Assembly (NCBI RefSeq): GCF_001428665.1
Contig: NZ_LMIJ01000005.1
Span: 1 to 64,000 of the forward strand
Length of the DNA stretch: 64,000 nucleotides
Reading direction: 5' to 3'
Source: Acidovorax sp. Root219
GTDB lineage: Bacteria; Pseudomonadota; Gammaproteobacteria; Burkholderiales; Burkholderiaceae_C
A program made the translations under genes and the position numbers. Below are positions 27,965-36,441 of this stretch, piece after piece; the first letter of the stretch is position 1, and each line of letters begins with the position of its first letter. The notes under the pieces were generated by a model, which saw nothing but the letters and a program-made list of their open reading frames with translations, did not search any database and had not been told where the DNA came from.

Positions 27965-29077
27965 TCAGGCACGCCAGGGCGCGACCGCATCCCCGCCCGA
28001 CACCAGCTGCTGGCGCGCGGCCGGGGTGAACAGGTTGTAGAGCATGCGCGGCGGCGATGCGCTCACCTCGTCGAGCGCCGCGCGGTGCTCTGGGGACAGC
28101 ACCACATCCAGCGCAGCAATGTTGTCGGCCACCTGCTCCACCCTGCTCACACCCATGAGGGTAGAGGTGATGCCGGGCCGCCCGGTGACCCAGGCCAGAG
28201 CCACGCGCGCGGGGGTCTGCCCGGCTTCGGCGGCCACGCGGCGCAGCACATCGACGATGGCCCAATTGCGCTCGGTGAAGAGGGAATCGCCGAACGGGTT
28301 GGCGCCGTCCAGCCGCTTGTCGCCGGCCGGGCGCTCTTGGCCGGCTGCGGCCACTTCGCGCGGCAGGCCGCCTGCGCGGGGTGCGCCGGCCTCCACCGTA
28401 GACCGGTCGTACTTGCCTGCCAGAAAGCCGAAGGCCAGCGGGCTCCAGGGCACGATGCCCATGCCGAATTCGCCGGCCAGGGGCACATGCTCGTCTTCGA
28501 TGTCGCGGTTGGCCAGCGAGTAGAAATACTGCAGGCCGATGGGCCGGGGCAGGCCCCGCACGGCGGCCAGCGTGGCCAGTTGAGCGGCGTACCAGGCTGG
28601 CGCGTTGGAGACGCCCCAGTAGCGCACCTTGCCGCTGCGCACCAGGGCGGCCATGGTCTCCAGCAGTTCCTCGGCCGGAGTGGCAGAGTCCCACACATGC
28701 ACCCAGTACAGGTCCACATGGTCGGTCTGCAGGCGGCGCAGCGAGGCGTGCAGTGCGGCATGCACATGCTTGGCGCCGTTGCCCCCGGCATGCGGCCCCT
28801 GCCCTGCCGAGAAGCCCGCCTTGGTGGCGATGACGATGCGCTCGCGCAGGCCGCGCTCGGCGATGAAGCCGCCCAGCATCTCCTCGCTGGCGCCGCTGGA
28901 GTACACGTCTGCCGTGTCCACGAAGTTGCCGCCGGCCTCCACATAGGCGTTGAACACAGCGCGCGAAGCGTCTTCGCCCGAGCCCCAGCGGGGCGCGCCA
29001 AAGGTCATGGTGCCCAGCGCCAGGGGGCTGACGGCCAGGCCCGAGCGGCCCAGCGTGCGGTAGTCGGTGAGAGACAT
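27965..29077 (-). CDS. Aldo/keto reductase
   Basis: 370 residues with the AKR (beta/alpha)8 pattern: LALGTMTFGAPRWG, the catalytic Asp and Tyr in NFVDTADVYSSGASEE, Lys in IVIATKAGF, and the region VDLYWVHVWDSATPAEE. C-terminal NADPH-binding features appear in AWVTGRPGITSTLMGVSRVE. It resembles the YajO/Gcy-like and general stress AKR group and should reduce aldehydes or ketones with NADPH. A TetR gene diverges 77 bp away, with two matching inverted repeats in between, so expression is probably derepressed by an electrophile. It ends 19 nt from the convergent LysR gene. Confidence 0.92.
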   Translation of the reverse strand: MSLTDYRTLGRSGLAVSPLALGTMTFGAPRWGSGEDASRAVFNAYVEAGGNFVDTADVYSSGASEEMLGGFIAERGLRERIVIATKAGFSAGQGPHAGGNGAKHVHAALHASLRRLQTDHVDLYWVHVWDSATPAEELLETMAALVRSGKVRYWGVSNAPAWYAAQLATLAAVRGLPRPIGLQYFYSLANRDIEDEHVPLAGEFGMGIVPWSPLAFGFLAGKYDRSTVEAGAPRAGGLPREVAAAGQERPAGDKRLDGANPFGDSLFTERNWAIVDVLRRVAAEAGQTPARVALAWVTGRPGITSTLMGVSRVEQVADNIAALDVVLSPEHRAALDEVSASPPRMLYNLFTPAARQQLVSGGDAVAPWRA

Positions 29078-29084
29078 GGATTAA

Positions 29085-29106
29085 TTTCCTAGTGATTGAT
29101 AGGAAA
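29085..29106. promoter_or_regulatory. Candidate TetR operator O1 (at the aldo/keto reductase start)
   Basis: Inverted repeat TTTCCTA (29085-29091), 8-nt spacer, TAGGAAA (29100-29106). It matches the dyad at 29139-29160 at 16 of 22 positions and lies 8 bp upstream of the reductase ATG, where a repressor would block transcription. Confidence 0.6.
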
Positions 29107-29138
29107 ATATAGCAGCCCTTGCCAAACGGGGCAATCGA

Positions 29139-29160
29139 TTTCATAGTGCACGCTATGAAA
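29139..29160. promoter_or_regulatory. Candidate TetR operator O2 (over the tetR start codon)
   Basis: Inverted repeat TTTCATAG (29139-29146), spacer TGCACG, CTATGAAA (29153-29160). The right arm includes the ATG of the TetR gene (29155). With O1, the consensus is TTTCmTAGTG then GmTAkGAAA, spaced 54 bp centre to centre. The duplicate at both divergent starts supports shared control of the pair. Confidence 0.6.
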
Positions 29161-29793
29161 ACCAAGGAACCCGCTGCCCACCGCCGCAAAGGCCGCCCCC
29201 TGTCGTTCGACCGGGACGTGGCGCTGAACCAGGCCATGCTGCTGTTCTGGCAGCACGGCTACGAGGCCACCTCACTCAACGACCTGACCACCGCGCTGGG
29301 GGTCACGCCGTCCAGCATCTACACGGTGTTTGGCGACAAGAAGGGGCTGTTTCTGGCGGCCGTGGGGCACTATGTGTCCGGCGGCCCGGTCACCTCGCAG
29401 ACCATCATCGACGGCGCGGCCTCGGCGCGCGACGCCGCCTGGGGCCTGCTGCAGGCGGCGGCCATCGGCTCCAGCGGGGCGGACACGCCCGCCGGCTGCC
29501 TGCTGGCCAGCTCGGCCATCAGTTGCTCGGACGCAGCCAGCGAGGTCAAGGAAACCCTGGCCGGCCTGCGCCGCGGCATCGAGGCCATGCTGGAGCAGCG
29601 CATCGCCCAGGCCATCGCCAGCGGCGAGCTGCCGCCCAGCGCCGACGCCGATGCCCTGGCCGGGCATGTGATGGCGGTGATACAGGGCATATCGACCCTG
29701 GCACGCGACGGCGCGCCGCGCGAGAAGCTGCTGCGCGTGGCCACCACGGCAATGCAGGCGTGGCCGGCTCGCGCGGGGGCTGAGGCGCGGTAA
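29155..29793 (+). CDS. TetR/AcrR-family repressor of the adjacent aldo/keto reductase
   Basis: 212 residues. The N-terminal HTH (about 15-60) reads ALNQAMLLFWQHGYEATSLN, DLTTALGVTPSSIYTVFGDK, a typical TetR DNA-binding unit (the AcrR/RutR-like branch with FWQHGYEATS). The C-terminal ligand domain is helical, has cysteines in AGCLLASSAISCSDAAS that could sense oxidants or electrophiles, and ends WPARAGAEAR. The start at 29155 overlaps its own candidate operator. Divergent from the reductase. Confidence 0.92.
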   Translation: MKTKEPAAHRRKGRPLSFDRDVALNQAMLLFWQHGYEATSLNDLTTALGVTPSSIYTVFGDKKGLFLAAVGHYVSGGPVTSQTIIDGAASARDAAWGLLQAAAIGSSGADTPAGCLLASSAISCSDAASEVKETLAGLRRGIEAMLEQRIAQAIASGELPPSADADALAGHVMAVIQGISTLARDGAPREKLLRVATTAMQAWPARAGAEAR

Positions 29794-29899
29794 ATTCAGC
29801 CCGCTTTGCTCCGGGTGGGTGAGACAAAATGTCCAGCGCTATGTACCTTCAGGCTTGCTACGATCACTGCAATTAGTATCCAGTGATAGCGAGGAAAAG

Positions 29900-30025
29900 A
29901 TGGATTGGGTCCCTGTAGTCTTCATTGTGTTCAAGGTTCTCGTGTTCGGCACGGGCATGTTTTTCGCCATCAAATGGCATTACGACCAAGACAAGAAGAA
30001 GAAAAACGAAACCGGCGAACAGTGA
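29900..30025 (+). CDS. Small single-span membrane protein, 41 aa
   Basis: MDWVPVVFIVFKVLVFGTGM then FFAIKWHYDQDKKKKNETGE Q. One hydrophobic helix (about residues 4-24) is followed by a strongly basic, then acidic cytosolic tail. A good ribosome site, GAGGAAAAG, precedes the ATG directly. The clear signal plus helix-tail design makes a real small protein likely. Function unknown; such proteins often modulate larger membrane complexes. Confidence 0.7.
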   Translation: MDWVPVVFIVFKVLVFGTGMFFAIKWHYDQDKKKKNETGEQ

Positions 30026-30105
30026 GCGTCAGGCCCGTGTTCTGTCCCGCCAAGAGATGCCGATCCCATCGATGCAAGGGCCAGGCGCCATGTGATGCGA
30101 TGCCC

Positions 30106-30489
30106 TCAGGCCTTGATCACGGTGGCGTCGATCTCAACCAGTTGTCCCACGTACCCTAGTGCGGCAACACCGAGCAGTGTCGCTGGCGGAACCTGGCCAC
30201 CAAACCAGCCTGCGACCGCTGACCATGCCGCAGAGAGACTTGCTTGGTCTCCGATCACGTACACGACCAATTGTCGAATGTCCTTGGCTTGAAATTCGTG
30301 TACTGCGAGGAGCCGCTCCAGGTTGCGCAAGCACTGCAAGGCTTGTGCGCCCGGGTCCTGTGGGCCTACCAAGTGGCCATGGGAATCGAGAGGCACCTGG
30401 CCAGCCACAAACAGACGATCGCCGAGGCGATCCGCGTAGCGGTATTGCGGCGTGGCGCAGAGCCCTGCATTGAGTTCGGCTTCATTCAT
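30106..30489 (-). CDS. RidA-family protein (lacks the deaminase arginine)
   Basis: 127 residues: YADRLGDRLFVAGQVPLDSH, AQALQCLRNLERLLAVHEFQ, DIRQLVVYVIGDQASLSAAW and QLVEIDATVIKA at the end, i.e. the YjgF/YER057c/UK114 fold. The Arg that binds the substrate carboxylate in true RidA imine deaminases (P-x-R-T/S) is Ala here (VPPATLLGV), so it belongs to a divergent Rid subgroup with unknown substrate. The conserved Glu in VEID is kept. It stands alone between a small membrane protein and a GreA/B-like gene. Confidence 0.85.
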   Translation of the reverse strand: MNEAELNAGLCATPQYRYADRLGDRLFVAGQVPLDSHGHLVGPQDPGAQALQCLRNLERLLAVHEFQAKDIRQLVVYVIGDQASLSAAWSAVAGWFGGQVPPATLLGVAALGYVGQLVEIDATVIKA

Positions 30490-30509
30490 CGGGTTTGGTC
30501 AAGTGGCCT

Positions 30510-30552
30510 GCGGCGAACAAAAATTCTTCTGGCGTTGTTGGTTAGCCGCTCT
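30510..30552. repeat. Truncated copy of the 110-123-bp inverted-repeat element
   Basis: GCGGCGAACAAAAATTCTTC then TGGCGTTGTTGGTTAGCCGC resembles the left end (AACAAAACTCTTCTGGCGTC) joined to the right end of the elements at 39134-39244 and 54208-54330. It lacks the central part and overlaps the last codon of the GreA/B-like gene. The ends are still roughly complementary. Confidence 0.45.
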
Positions 30553-31034
30553 CAATAGACCCGCAGCACCTCGAACTGCTGTCGGGTTGGAGCCAACTGT
30601 ATCGACACCTCATCACCCTCGCATTTGCCCAGCATGGCCCTGCCCAAAGGGGCTTCGCTGCTGATGACCTGAACGGGCTGCGCGCCGCTGAGCAGCTTCA
30701 TGCTGCCCCCATCCGGGCCGAGAAAGAGCTGTTGCTGCCTGTCGTCGGAATCGACCAGGCAGACCATCGCGCCGAGCTGTATGCCTTGGCTGGCGTCGTA
30801 GGGGCGCGGGCGCCATTGGCGCCAATTGGCCATCGCCTGGCGGATGGCTTCGGCACGCCGGGCCTGGCCGGTGGCCAGGTAGGCGGCTTCGAGTCCCAGT
30901 GTGTCGTATTTGTTTTCGGCGATGTTTTCTTCGTGGGTCGCCGTTTCATGGGCCGCCCGCATTGCCTGTTCGGCTTGCAGCAGGTCTTGGGCGAGCCGTT
31001 GCAGCACCTGCTGCTGCAGCAAGAATTTATCCAT
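30552..31034 (-). CDS. GreA/GreB-family transcription elongation factor-like protein
   Basis: 160 residues. A helical N-terminal coiled coil has the acidic tip HEENIAENKYDTLGLEAAYL, followed by a C-terminal FKBP-like domain with GAMVCLVDSDDRQQQLFLGP, ISSEAPLGRAMLGKCEGDEV and QLAPTRQQFEVLRVY. This is the layout of Gre factors, which enter the RNA polymerase secondary channel and stimulate cleavage of backtracked RNA. It is more divergent than canonical GreA, closer to the Rnk/GreAB-like paralogues of Burkholderiales. Acidic tip residues (E, D) are present, so some activity is possible. Confidence 0.85.
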   Translation of the reverse strand: MDKFLLQQQVLQRLAQDLLQAEQAMRAAHETATHEENIAENKYDTLGLEAAYLATGQARRAEAIRQAMANWRQWRPRPYDASQGIQLGAMVCLVDSDDRQQQLFLGPDGGSMKLLSGAQPVQVISSEAPLGRAMLGKCEGDEVSIQLAPTRQQFEVLRVY

Positions 31035-31052
31035 GGTGAAAAGTAGGCATCT

Positions 31053-31286
31053 TTAACAAGCGGATGGCAGGTCTTGATTGTGAAGGGCTTCACCCGCGTT
31101 CGACGCTTCGCTCTGCATCTGCACGCGCCTGCTGTTACTGGAGCTCAGCTCCTTGGCGGCAGCGGCCGCGCGTTGGGCGGCTTCTACAGCAGTCGTCTTG
31201 TGCGACCCATTCTTGTAGATGGCGGCACCCATCGCCAGCACAAGCGCTGCCAGGACAACCACCAGCACGGCGCTCCTGGACGCCAA
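31053..31286 (-). CDS. Possible small membrane protein
   Basis: About 77 residues if TTG at 31284-31286 is used, after ARGCGGAGC-like upstream sequence. One hydrophobic helix (SAVLVVVLAALVLAMGAAIY) precedes an alanine-rich helix, AVEAAQRAAAAAKELSSS, and ends NAGEALHNQDLPSAC. A longer start at 31355 would overlap the previous gene by 62 nt. No family. Same strand as, and 8 nt after, the other small membrane gene; may be real, but the start is weak. Confidence 0.4.
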   Translation of the reverse strand: MASRSAVLVVVLAALVLAMGAAIYKNGSHKTTAVEAAQRAAAAAKELSSSNSRRVQMQSEASNAGEALHNQDLPSAC

Positions 31287-31293
31287 GCTCCGC

Positions 31294-31521
31294 TTACGCC
31301 CTGGCCTCAACTCCTGGATTCGAGCGAAGAACGCGGCCGTACACCGATGGAGCAAGCCACAAGGATACGGGCCCCAGGACGGCGAGCGATACCGCCACTG
31401 CGCCCAGGTACGAGTCTGTGAGGGTGCCTAGCAGCAGCACAATGGCCAATTCAACTGCGATACAGATGCATGCAGTCTGAAGTGCGGCAAGGATTTTCTC
31501 TCGTCTGGCAATGGTCGTCAT
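31294..31521 (-). CDS. Small two-helix membrane protein
   Basis: 75 residues, MTTIARREKILAALQTACIC onward. Two hydrophobic helices (about 12-35, LAALQTACICIAVELAIVLL, and about 42-60, YLGAVAVSLAVLGPVSLWLA) with a short loop, and a basic N-terminus in the cytosol. No named family. Likely first gene of a two-gene transcript with the small membrane protein after it. Confidence 0.55.
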   Translation of the reverse strand: MTTIARREKILAALQTACICIAVELAIVLLLGTLTDSYLGAVAVSLAVLGPVSLWLAPSVYGRVLRSNPGVEARA

Positions 31522-31703
31522 CGTGCGGTCCTCAATGGTCCAGTATTGCAAACTTGCGGGAGGGGCATGGACACTCGACAGCGCCTGGCCACGATATCCC
31601 AGCGCCTCAGTCTAGGCCGAGGGCCGGTGCAATTCAAGAGCGCTGTGCATTCCGTCGGTAAGCAGGCCAGCGCCTGACCAAAACACGCATGGCACGCTGT
31701 GCT

Positions 31704-33263
31704 TTACAGCGCGTCCAGGTCCGCGCGCAGATGGCTGGCATGCCCACGCAATGCCTCCAGCTGTGGGCCCTGCATTTTCTGCAGCTGGCGGTACACCATG
31801 CCCAGGCGGAAGTTGCTGCCCAGCGTGGCTTCGTTGCGGGCAAAGAAGTCCCAGTACAGGGCGTTGTAGGGGCAGGCGCGCTCGCCCACCTTCAGCTTCT
31901 TGTCGTAGTGGCAGCCCTTGCAGTAGTCGCCCATGCGGTCGATGTAGGCGGCACTGCTGACATAGGGTTTGGTGGCCAGCAGGCCGCCGTCAGCGAACTG
32001 GCTCATGCCCAGGGTGTTGGGCAGCTCCACCCACTCGAAGGCATCGATGTAGACCCCCAGGTACCAGCGGTGCACGGCGGCAGGGTCCAGCCCGGCCAGC
32101 AGGGCAAAGTTGCCGATGACCATGAGCCGCTGGATGTGGTGGGCGTAGGCACCGTCGAGCGATTGCCCCACGGCATGCTGCAGGCAGCGCATGCGGGTAT
32201 CACCGCTCCAGAACCACTGCGGCAGCGGCGCGGTGTGGCCCAGGGCGTTGCGCTCGTCGTAGCCAGGCATGTGGGCCCAGTAGATGCCGCGCACGTATTC
32301 GCGCCAGCCCAGGATCTGGCGGATGAAGCCCTCTACCGCCGCCAGCGGCGCGGTGCCGGCCTGCCATGCGGCCTGGGCGCGCTGCACCACCTCGCGCGGC
32401 TGCAGCATCTTGGTGTTGAGGGCAAACGACAGCAGGGAGTGGAACAGGTGCGGGCTGCGCGTGCTCATGGCGTCTTCGTACTCGCCAAAGTGCGGCAGGG
32501 TGGTGGCGATGAAGTGGTCGAGCCCGGCCAGGGCCTCGGCCCGGTTCAGCGGCCAGCGCAGCTGCCCGGCCTGCGGGTTGCCAAAGCTCTGCACCCCGGC
32601 GGCCACGATGGTGGCCCACAGGGCGCTGTGGTCGTGCACAGGCCGCGCATCGGGCGGGGTGGCCGGGGTGCCGGGCCAAGGCTTGCGGTTGTCGTGGTCG
32701 TAGTTCCACTGGCCGCCCTCGGGCTCGCCGGCCTCGTCGATCAGCACGCCGTGCTGGTGGCGCATGCGGCGGTAGAAGTGCTCCATGAGCCACTGCTTGC
32801 GGCCTGCAAACACCTCGGCCACCTCGCTGCGGGTGGTGTAGAAATGTTCGCTGCCCACGGCCTGTGTGGCAAAGGGCTGCTCTGCGCACCAGTGTCGCAA
32901 CTGTTCGTCGAGCCGCCATTCGTCGGGGTGCTGGTACTCAAACCGCTGCGCGCCGTAGTGCGCCATGAGGGCGGCCAGGTTGCCGGGCACGGACTGGCGG
33001 TTGCTGGCGTCGTCGATGGCCACGTAGCGCACGCGGTGCCCGGCGCTGCGCAGGTGCCGCGCCAGGTCGCGCATGGCGGCAAAGATGGCCAGGATCTTCT
33101 GCGCATGGTGCAGCACGTAGTCGGTCTCTTGCCGCACCTCCATCAGCACATAGACCACGCCGGCATCGGGTGTTGCAAACCAGCTGTGCCCGGGGTTGAG
33201 CTGGTCGCCCAGCACCAGACGCAGGGTGTGGGCCGGCGCGGGCTCGCGGCCAGGGCGTGTCAT
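31704..33263 (-). CDS. Iron-sulfur bacterial cryptochrome/photolyase (FeS-BCP, PhrB-like)
   Basis: 519 residues. N-terminal Rossmann domain starting LRLVLGDQLNPGHSWF; all-helical FAD domain with FIRQILGWREYVRGIYW and the signature ALLAGLDPAAVHRWYLGVYI. Four cysteines that ligate a 4Fe-4S cluster in PhrB-type (6-4) photolyases are present: TRMRCLQHAVG, two in YCKGCHYDKK, and ACPYN. It should repair (6-4) photoproducts with light, using FAD and possibly a lumazine antenna. Last gene of the photolyase operon; its ATG overlaps the previous stop by 4 nt. Confidence 0.93.
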   Translation of the reverse strand: MTRPGREPAPAHTLRLVLGDQLNPGHSWFATPDAGVVYVLMEVRQETDYVLHHAQKILAIFAAMRDLARHLRSAGHRVRYVAIDDASNRQSVPGNLAALMAHYGAQRFEYQHPDEWRLDEQLRHWCAEQPFATQAVGSEHFYTTRSEVAEVFAGRKQWLMEHFYRRMRHQHGVLIDEAGEPEGGQWNYDHDNRKPWPGTPATPPDARPVHDHSALWATIVAAGVQSFGNPQAGQLRWPLNRAEALAGLDHFIATTLPHFGEYEDAMSTRSPHLFHSLLSFALNTKMLQPREVVQRAQAAWQAGTAPLAAVEGFIRQILGWREYVRGIYWAHMPGYDERNALGHTAPLPQWFWSGDTRMRCLQHAVGQSLDGAYAHHIQRLMVIGNFALLAGLDPAAVHRWYLGVYIDAFEWVELPNTLGMSQFADGGLLATKPYVSSAAYIDRMGDYCKGCHYDKKLKVGERACPYNALYWDFFARNEATLGSNFRLGMVYRQLQKMQGPQLEALRGHASHLRADLDAL

Positions 33264-34612
33264 GCCGTGCCCCACAGGCGGCGGTAGCTGCCGTCGGCGT
33301 CGTGGTCTTGCGTCTGCTTGGCGGGGTTGAAGCGGCGCCCGCCACGCGGGTCGGTGCCGCGTCCGGCGATGTAGAGCCAGTTGCCCTGGTTGCTGTACGG
33401 GTCGTAGTCCACCAGTTGCGATTCGAACCACGCGGCGCCCGCGCGCCAGTCGCCCTGCAGCTCGTGGATGAGGTAGCTGGCGGCCACCTGGCGCAGGCGG
33501 TTGCTGAGGTAGCCGGTGGCGGCCAGCTCGCGCAGGGCAGCGTCCACCAGCGGCTGGCCCGTATCGCCAGCGCACCAGCGCGCAAAGCCAGGTGCGTTGT
33601 GGGGCGCCAGCGGCTGGGCCGAGAGGCCGCGCGCACGGTACAGGGTGCGCCCGTGCTGCAGGTGCAGCAGCCGAAAATAGTCGCGCCACAGCAGCTCGAA
33701 CCAGAGCCAATAGGTGCCCTCGTTGGCGCCATGCGTGGACTCGAACCGGCGCAGCGCGGCCATGGCATGCCGGGCCGAGAGCGCGCCCGTGGCCAGCCAG
33801 GGCGAGAACTTGCTGGAGTAACCCAACCCCGTGAGCCCGTTGCGGGTGGCCTTGTAGGTGTGGGCTTGCCCACTGGCCAGGTACTGCTGCACATGGGCCA
33901 GCGCGGCGGTTTCGCCCCCATCGCAGGCGGGGGTGCCGTAGGGGAAGGAAGAGCGCACGTCACAGCCGGCACCCTCGCCCACCTCGTCACGGTGCCCGCC
34001 CTGCCCTTGCGCCGCACCCACGGCGCCGGCCGTGTGCAGCACCTCTTGCCACACCGCATCGGTCAGCGCTGCGGGCGGTGGCAACAAGGCCGCAGGCGCC
34101 GGCAGCGGCTGCGGTGGCTGGATGCCGGCCTGCTCCACCGCCTGCCGAAAGGTGGTGAACACGCCAGCCAGGTCGCCCACGGGCCAGGGCAGATCGCATG
34201 GCTGCAGCAGGCTGCTGTGCCACACGGTCTGCACCTGCAGGCCGGCTGCACGCAGGGCGGCCACCTCGGCCTGCTCATGGGGGGCTGCAATCTCTTCACA
34301 CACCACGGTGGTGGCGCCCATGGCGCTGGCCAGCGCGGGCAGCACGGCGGCGGGCAGGCCCTGGCACTGCAGCAAGGGGTTGCCCAGCCGGGCCATGCCG
34401 GTCGCCAGGTCGCGCAGTGCGGCGCCCTCGAAGGCACGCCGGTGCAGGCCCCTGCGGGCAAAGCCCCAGGGCGTGGTCTCGCCGGCGGGGGGCTGGCAGT
34501 GCACGGGCACCAGGTGGGTGGTGCCGCTGCCCAGGGCAGCGGCCAGCGCGCCCTGGTCGTGCAGGCGCAGGTCGCGGCGAAACCAGAAGAGCACGGTGCG
34601 GTGCGCGGTCAT
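33260..34612 (-). CDS. Cryptochrome-DASH-like photolyase
   Basis: 450 residues. N-terminal [20 protein letters not shown], an antenna-binding domain, and a C-terminal FAD domain with [60 protein letters not shown] and [19 protein letters not shown]. The NRLRQ..AS.L and DWR.GA..FES blocks and overall length fit Cry-DASH, which repairs CPDs mainly in single-stranded or looped DNA. A class-I-like CPD photolyase is the alternative. It overlaps both neighbours by 4 nt (DUF2256 before, FeS photolyase after). Confidence 0.92.
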   Translation of the reverse strand: MTAHRTVLFWFRRDLRLHDQGALAAALGSGTTHLVPVHCQPPAGETTPWGFARRGLHRRAFEGAALRDLATGMARLGNPLLQCQGLPAAVLPALASAMGATTVVCEEIAAPHEQAEVAALRAAGLQVQTVWHSSLLQPCDLPWPVGDLAGVFTTFRQAVEQAGIQPPQPLPAPAALLPPPAALTDAVWQEVLHTAGAVGAAQGQGGHRDEVGEGAGCDVRSSFPYGTPACDGGETAALAHVQQYLASGQAHTYKATRNGLTGLGYSSKFSPWLATGALSARHAMAALRRFESTHGANEGTYWLWFELLWRDYFRLLHLQHGRTLYRARGLSAQPLAPHNAPGFARWCAGDTGQPLVDAALRELAATGYLSNRLRQVAASYLIHELQGDWRAGAAWFESQLVDYDPYSNQGNWLYIAGRGTDPRGGRRFNPAKQTQDHDADGSYRRLWGTA

Positions 34613-34782
34613 GGTGTGCCCCCGGCGCGCACGTGCCCGGTAGCCTTGCGCTCGTTGCGGCACCGGTCAGAGCAGTATTTGACCTCGTCCCACACCTTCT
34701 CCCACTTCTTGCGCCAGGTGAAGGGCAGGCCGCAGTGCAGGCAGGTTTTCTGCGGCAGGTCGTGCTTCTTGCGCATGCGCAT
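34609..34782 (-). CDS. DUF2256 family small zinc-ribbon-like protein, 57 aa
   Basis: Starts [20 protein letters not shown] and continues [26 protein letters not shown]. Two CxxC-type pairs (CLHC, and CSDRC) form a likely Zn-binding knuckle, and the [18 protein letters not shown] core is diagnostic of DUF2256. The gene is only 174 nt. The TGA overlaps the ATG of the photolyase gene by 4 nt, and it starts 28 nt after the FAD protein gene. DUF2256 is found next to photolyases in many bacteria, but its function is unknown. A nucleic-acid-binding helper of photolyase is a fair guess. Confidence 0.85.
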   Translation of the reverse strand: MRMRKKHDLPQKTCLHCGLPFTWRKKWEKVWDEVKYCSDRCRNERKATGHVRAGGTP

Positions 34783-34810
34783 GGCGGCCTTGATGGAGGG
34801 GGTCTATGGT

Positions 34811-35833
34811 TCAGGCGGGCTGCAGCATCTGGTGCGCCAGCGCGCGGCCGCTGAGCCATGCGCCTTCGACCTTGCCGCCGTGCAGCCAGTCGCCGCAAAC
34901 ACCCAGGCCCAGGGCGCTGCTCCACCAGCAGCCCTGGTGCAGCGCGGGCTCGGTGTCGGCATAGCGCCAGCGGTGGGCCGTGGCGGCCACGGGCGGCAGC
35001 CCGCCCAGTGCGGCAAACGCGGCCAGCAGGGCGGCGGTGACCGACTCGGCGCTGTCTTCGATGTGCGCCTCGCTCCACTCGGGGCTGGCGTGCAGCAGCC
35101 AGGTCTCAGGCCCGGTGCGGCCGGGCTTGCTGCTGTCGCGGGCCACCCAGCGCAGCGGGCCGGCGTTGATGAAGGCGCCGTCCCAGGGCAAGGCCACGGG
35201 TGCGGCGTAGCGCAGCATCACCGCCCAACTGCCGCGCATGCGGGCGCTGGCGGCCAGGGCAGCGCCATCGGGCGCCACCGGTGCGAGCAAGGCCGCAGCT
35301 TGCGGCGCCGGCATGGCCAGCACCACGCGGTCGTACCGCGCCGCATGCAGACCCTGCTCTGCCGAGGTGATGGCCCAGCCCTCGCCAGTGTGCTGCAGCC
35401 GCTGCACCGTGGTCTGCCACTGCGTGGCCGCGTGATGACCAAGGCCCTGCACCAGCCAGGCGGCCGGCGCGGTCATGCGCGGTGTGCCCACAAAGCGCTC
35501 CAGCGGGGTGTGCGGCGTGGTCCAGGCCGTGCCATCAACGCTGGCCAGGCGCGCAGGCCATGGCGCAGCCACGCCGGCTGACTGCCAGCGCGCCACCTCG
35601 GCGCGAAAAGCCGGGTCGCGTGCGGTGAAATACTGGGCGCCATGGTCGCACTGCCAGGCACCAGTGCCCTCGTCTTCGGCCCGCCGCGTGGCCATGCGGC
35701 CCGAGGGGCCCCGGCTCTTGTCCAGCAGTTGAACGGCATGGCCGGCCTGCAGCAGTGCCTGCGCGCACGACAGGCCGGCCAGGCCGGCGCCGACCACGGC
35801 AAACTGCAGGCGGGTGTGTGCGGCTGCGCTCAT
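34811..35833 (-). CDS. Renalase-like NAD(P)/FAD amine oxidoreductase
   Basis: 340 residues. N-terminal FAD-binding motif QFAVVGAGLAGLSCAQALLQ, then RGPSGRMATRRAED and DHGAQYFTARDP; middle RYDRVVLAMPAPQAAALLAP; C-terminal GLGVCGDWLHGGKVEGAWLS, which closes over FAD. This is the pattern of renalase and flavin amine oxidases (NAD(P)-dependent). The substrate is unknown. It overlaps the lipocalin gene by 4 nt (start at 35833, lipocalin stop at 35830) and precedes DUF2256, so it is a middle gene of the photolyase operon. Confidence 0.88.
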   Translation of the reverse strand: MSAAAHTRLQFAVVGAGLAGLSCAQALLQAGHAVQLLDKSRGPSGRMATRRAEDEGTGAWQCDHGAQYFTARDPAFRAEVARWQSAGVAAPWPARLASVDGTAWTTPHTPLERFVGTPRMTAPAAWLVQGLGHHAATQWQTTVQRLQHTGEGWAITSAEQGLHAARYDRVVLAMPAPQAAALLAPVAPDGAALAASARMRGSWAVMLRYAAPVALPWDGAFINAGPLRWVARDSSKPGRTGPETWLLHASPEWSEAHIEDSAESVTAALLAAFAALGGLPPVAATAHRWRYADTEPALHQGCWWSSALGLGVCGDWLHGGKVEGAWLSGRALAHQMLQPA

Positions 35834-36411
35834 GGCTGCGGGTCGGTGCGTTGCTGGGTCACCCAGATCAGCGCCTGGGTGTCGATGCCCAGCGCGCTGG
35901 CGCGGGCGATGAGCTGCTCGCGCACACCCGGCGCCAGCTGCTTGCTGCGCGACAGGATCCAGCAGTAGCTGCGGTCGGGCCCCACCACCAGGGCCCAGCC
36001 GTAGTCGGCGTCGAGCGCGGCGACGTGGTAGCCGCCGTAGAACGGCCCGAAGAACGACACCTTGAGCGAGGCGGTCTGCGCATCGCCCGTGAACAGTGCC
36101 TTGCCCACGGCCTGGCGCCATTCGCCGCCCTGGCTGCCCTTGGTGGTGTCAAAGCCCCGGTTGAGCACGCGCACGCTGCCATCCGCCTGGCGCTGGTACG
36201 TGGCGCTCACGTCCGTCATGCCGCGCTCGAAGGAATGGTCGAGCCGCGCCACCTCGTACCAGCGGCCCTCGTAGCGCGCCAGGTCGAACGGCGTGACGGG
36301 GGTGATGCCGGGCGGCGGGGCGGTGGATGAGCAGGCGGCCAGGGCCAGTGCCATGGAGGCAAGCCAGGCCAGTGCGGCGCGGCGAAGCCAGGGGGATGCG
36401 GTGGTGGACAT
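35830..36411 (-). CDS. blc: Bacterial lipocalin (Blc-like outer-membrane lipoprotein)
   Basis: 193 residues. The signal peptide with lipobox ALALAAC (Cys at about 27) is followed by the lipocalin kernel: PFDLARYEGRWYEVARLDHS (GxW motif), a beta-barrel with GSVRVLNRGFDTTKG, KVSFFGPFYGGYHVAALDAD and YGWALVVGPDRSYCWILSRS. Blc proteins bind lysophospholipids or fatty acids in the outer membrane under stress. It is the first gene of the photolyase operon, a location known in several proteobacteria where lipocalin joins singlet-oxygen or envelope stress genes. Start at the ATG 36409-36411. Confidence 0.92.
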   Translation of the reverse strand: MSTTASPWLRRAALAWLASMALALAACSSTAPPPGITPVTPFDLARYEGRWYEVARLDHSFERGMTDVSATYQRQADGSVRVLNRGFDTTKGSQGGEWRQAVGKALFTGDAQTASLKVSFFGPFYGGYHVAALDADYGWALVVGPDRSYCWILSRSKQLAPGVREQLIARASALGIDTQALIWVTQQRTDPQP

Positions 36412-36441
36412 GGGCGATGAACTCAAAAAATCCGTTGCAGC

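Noticed and set aside
31704-33710. Longer start for the iron-sulfur photolyase at 33710
   Set aside because: The extension lies inside the Cry-DASH-like gene in another frame. The ATG at 33263, overlapping the previous stop, gives the correct family start.
33257-35581. 774-codon open frame on the plus strand across the photolyase operon
   Set aside because: It is antisense to well-supported genes. The translation is rich in Gly, Arg, Gln and His with no domain, as expected from antisense of G+C-rich codons.
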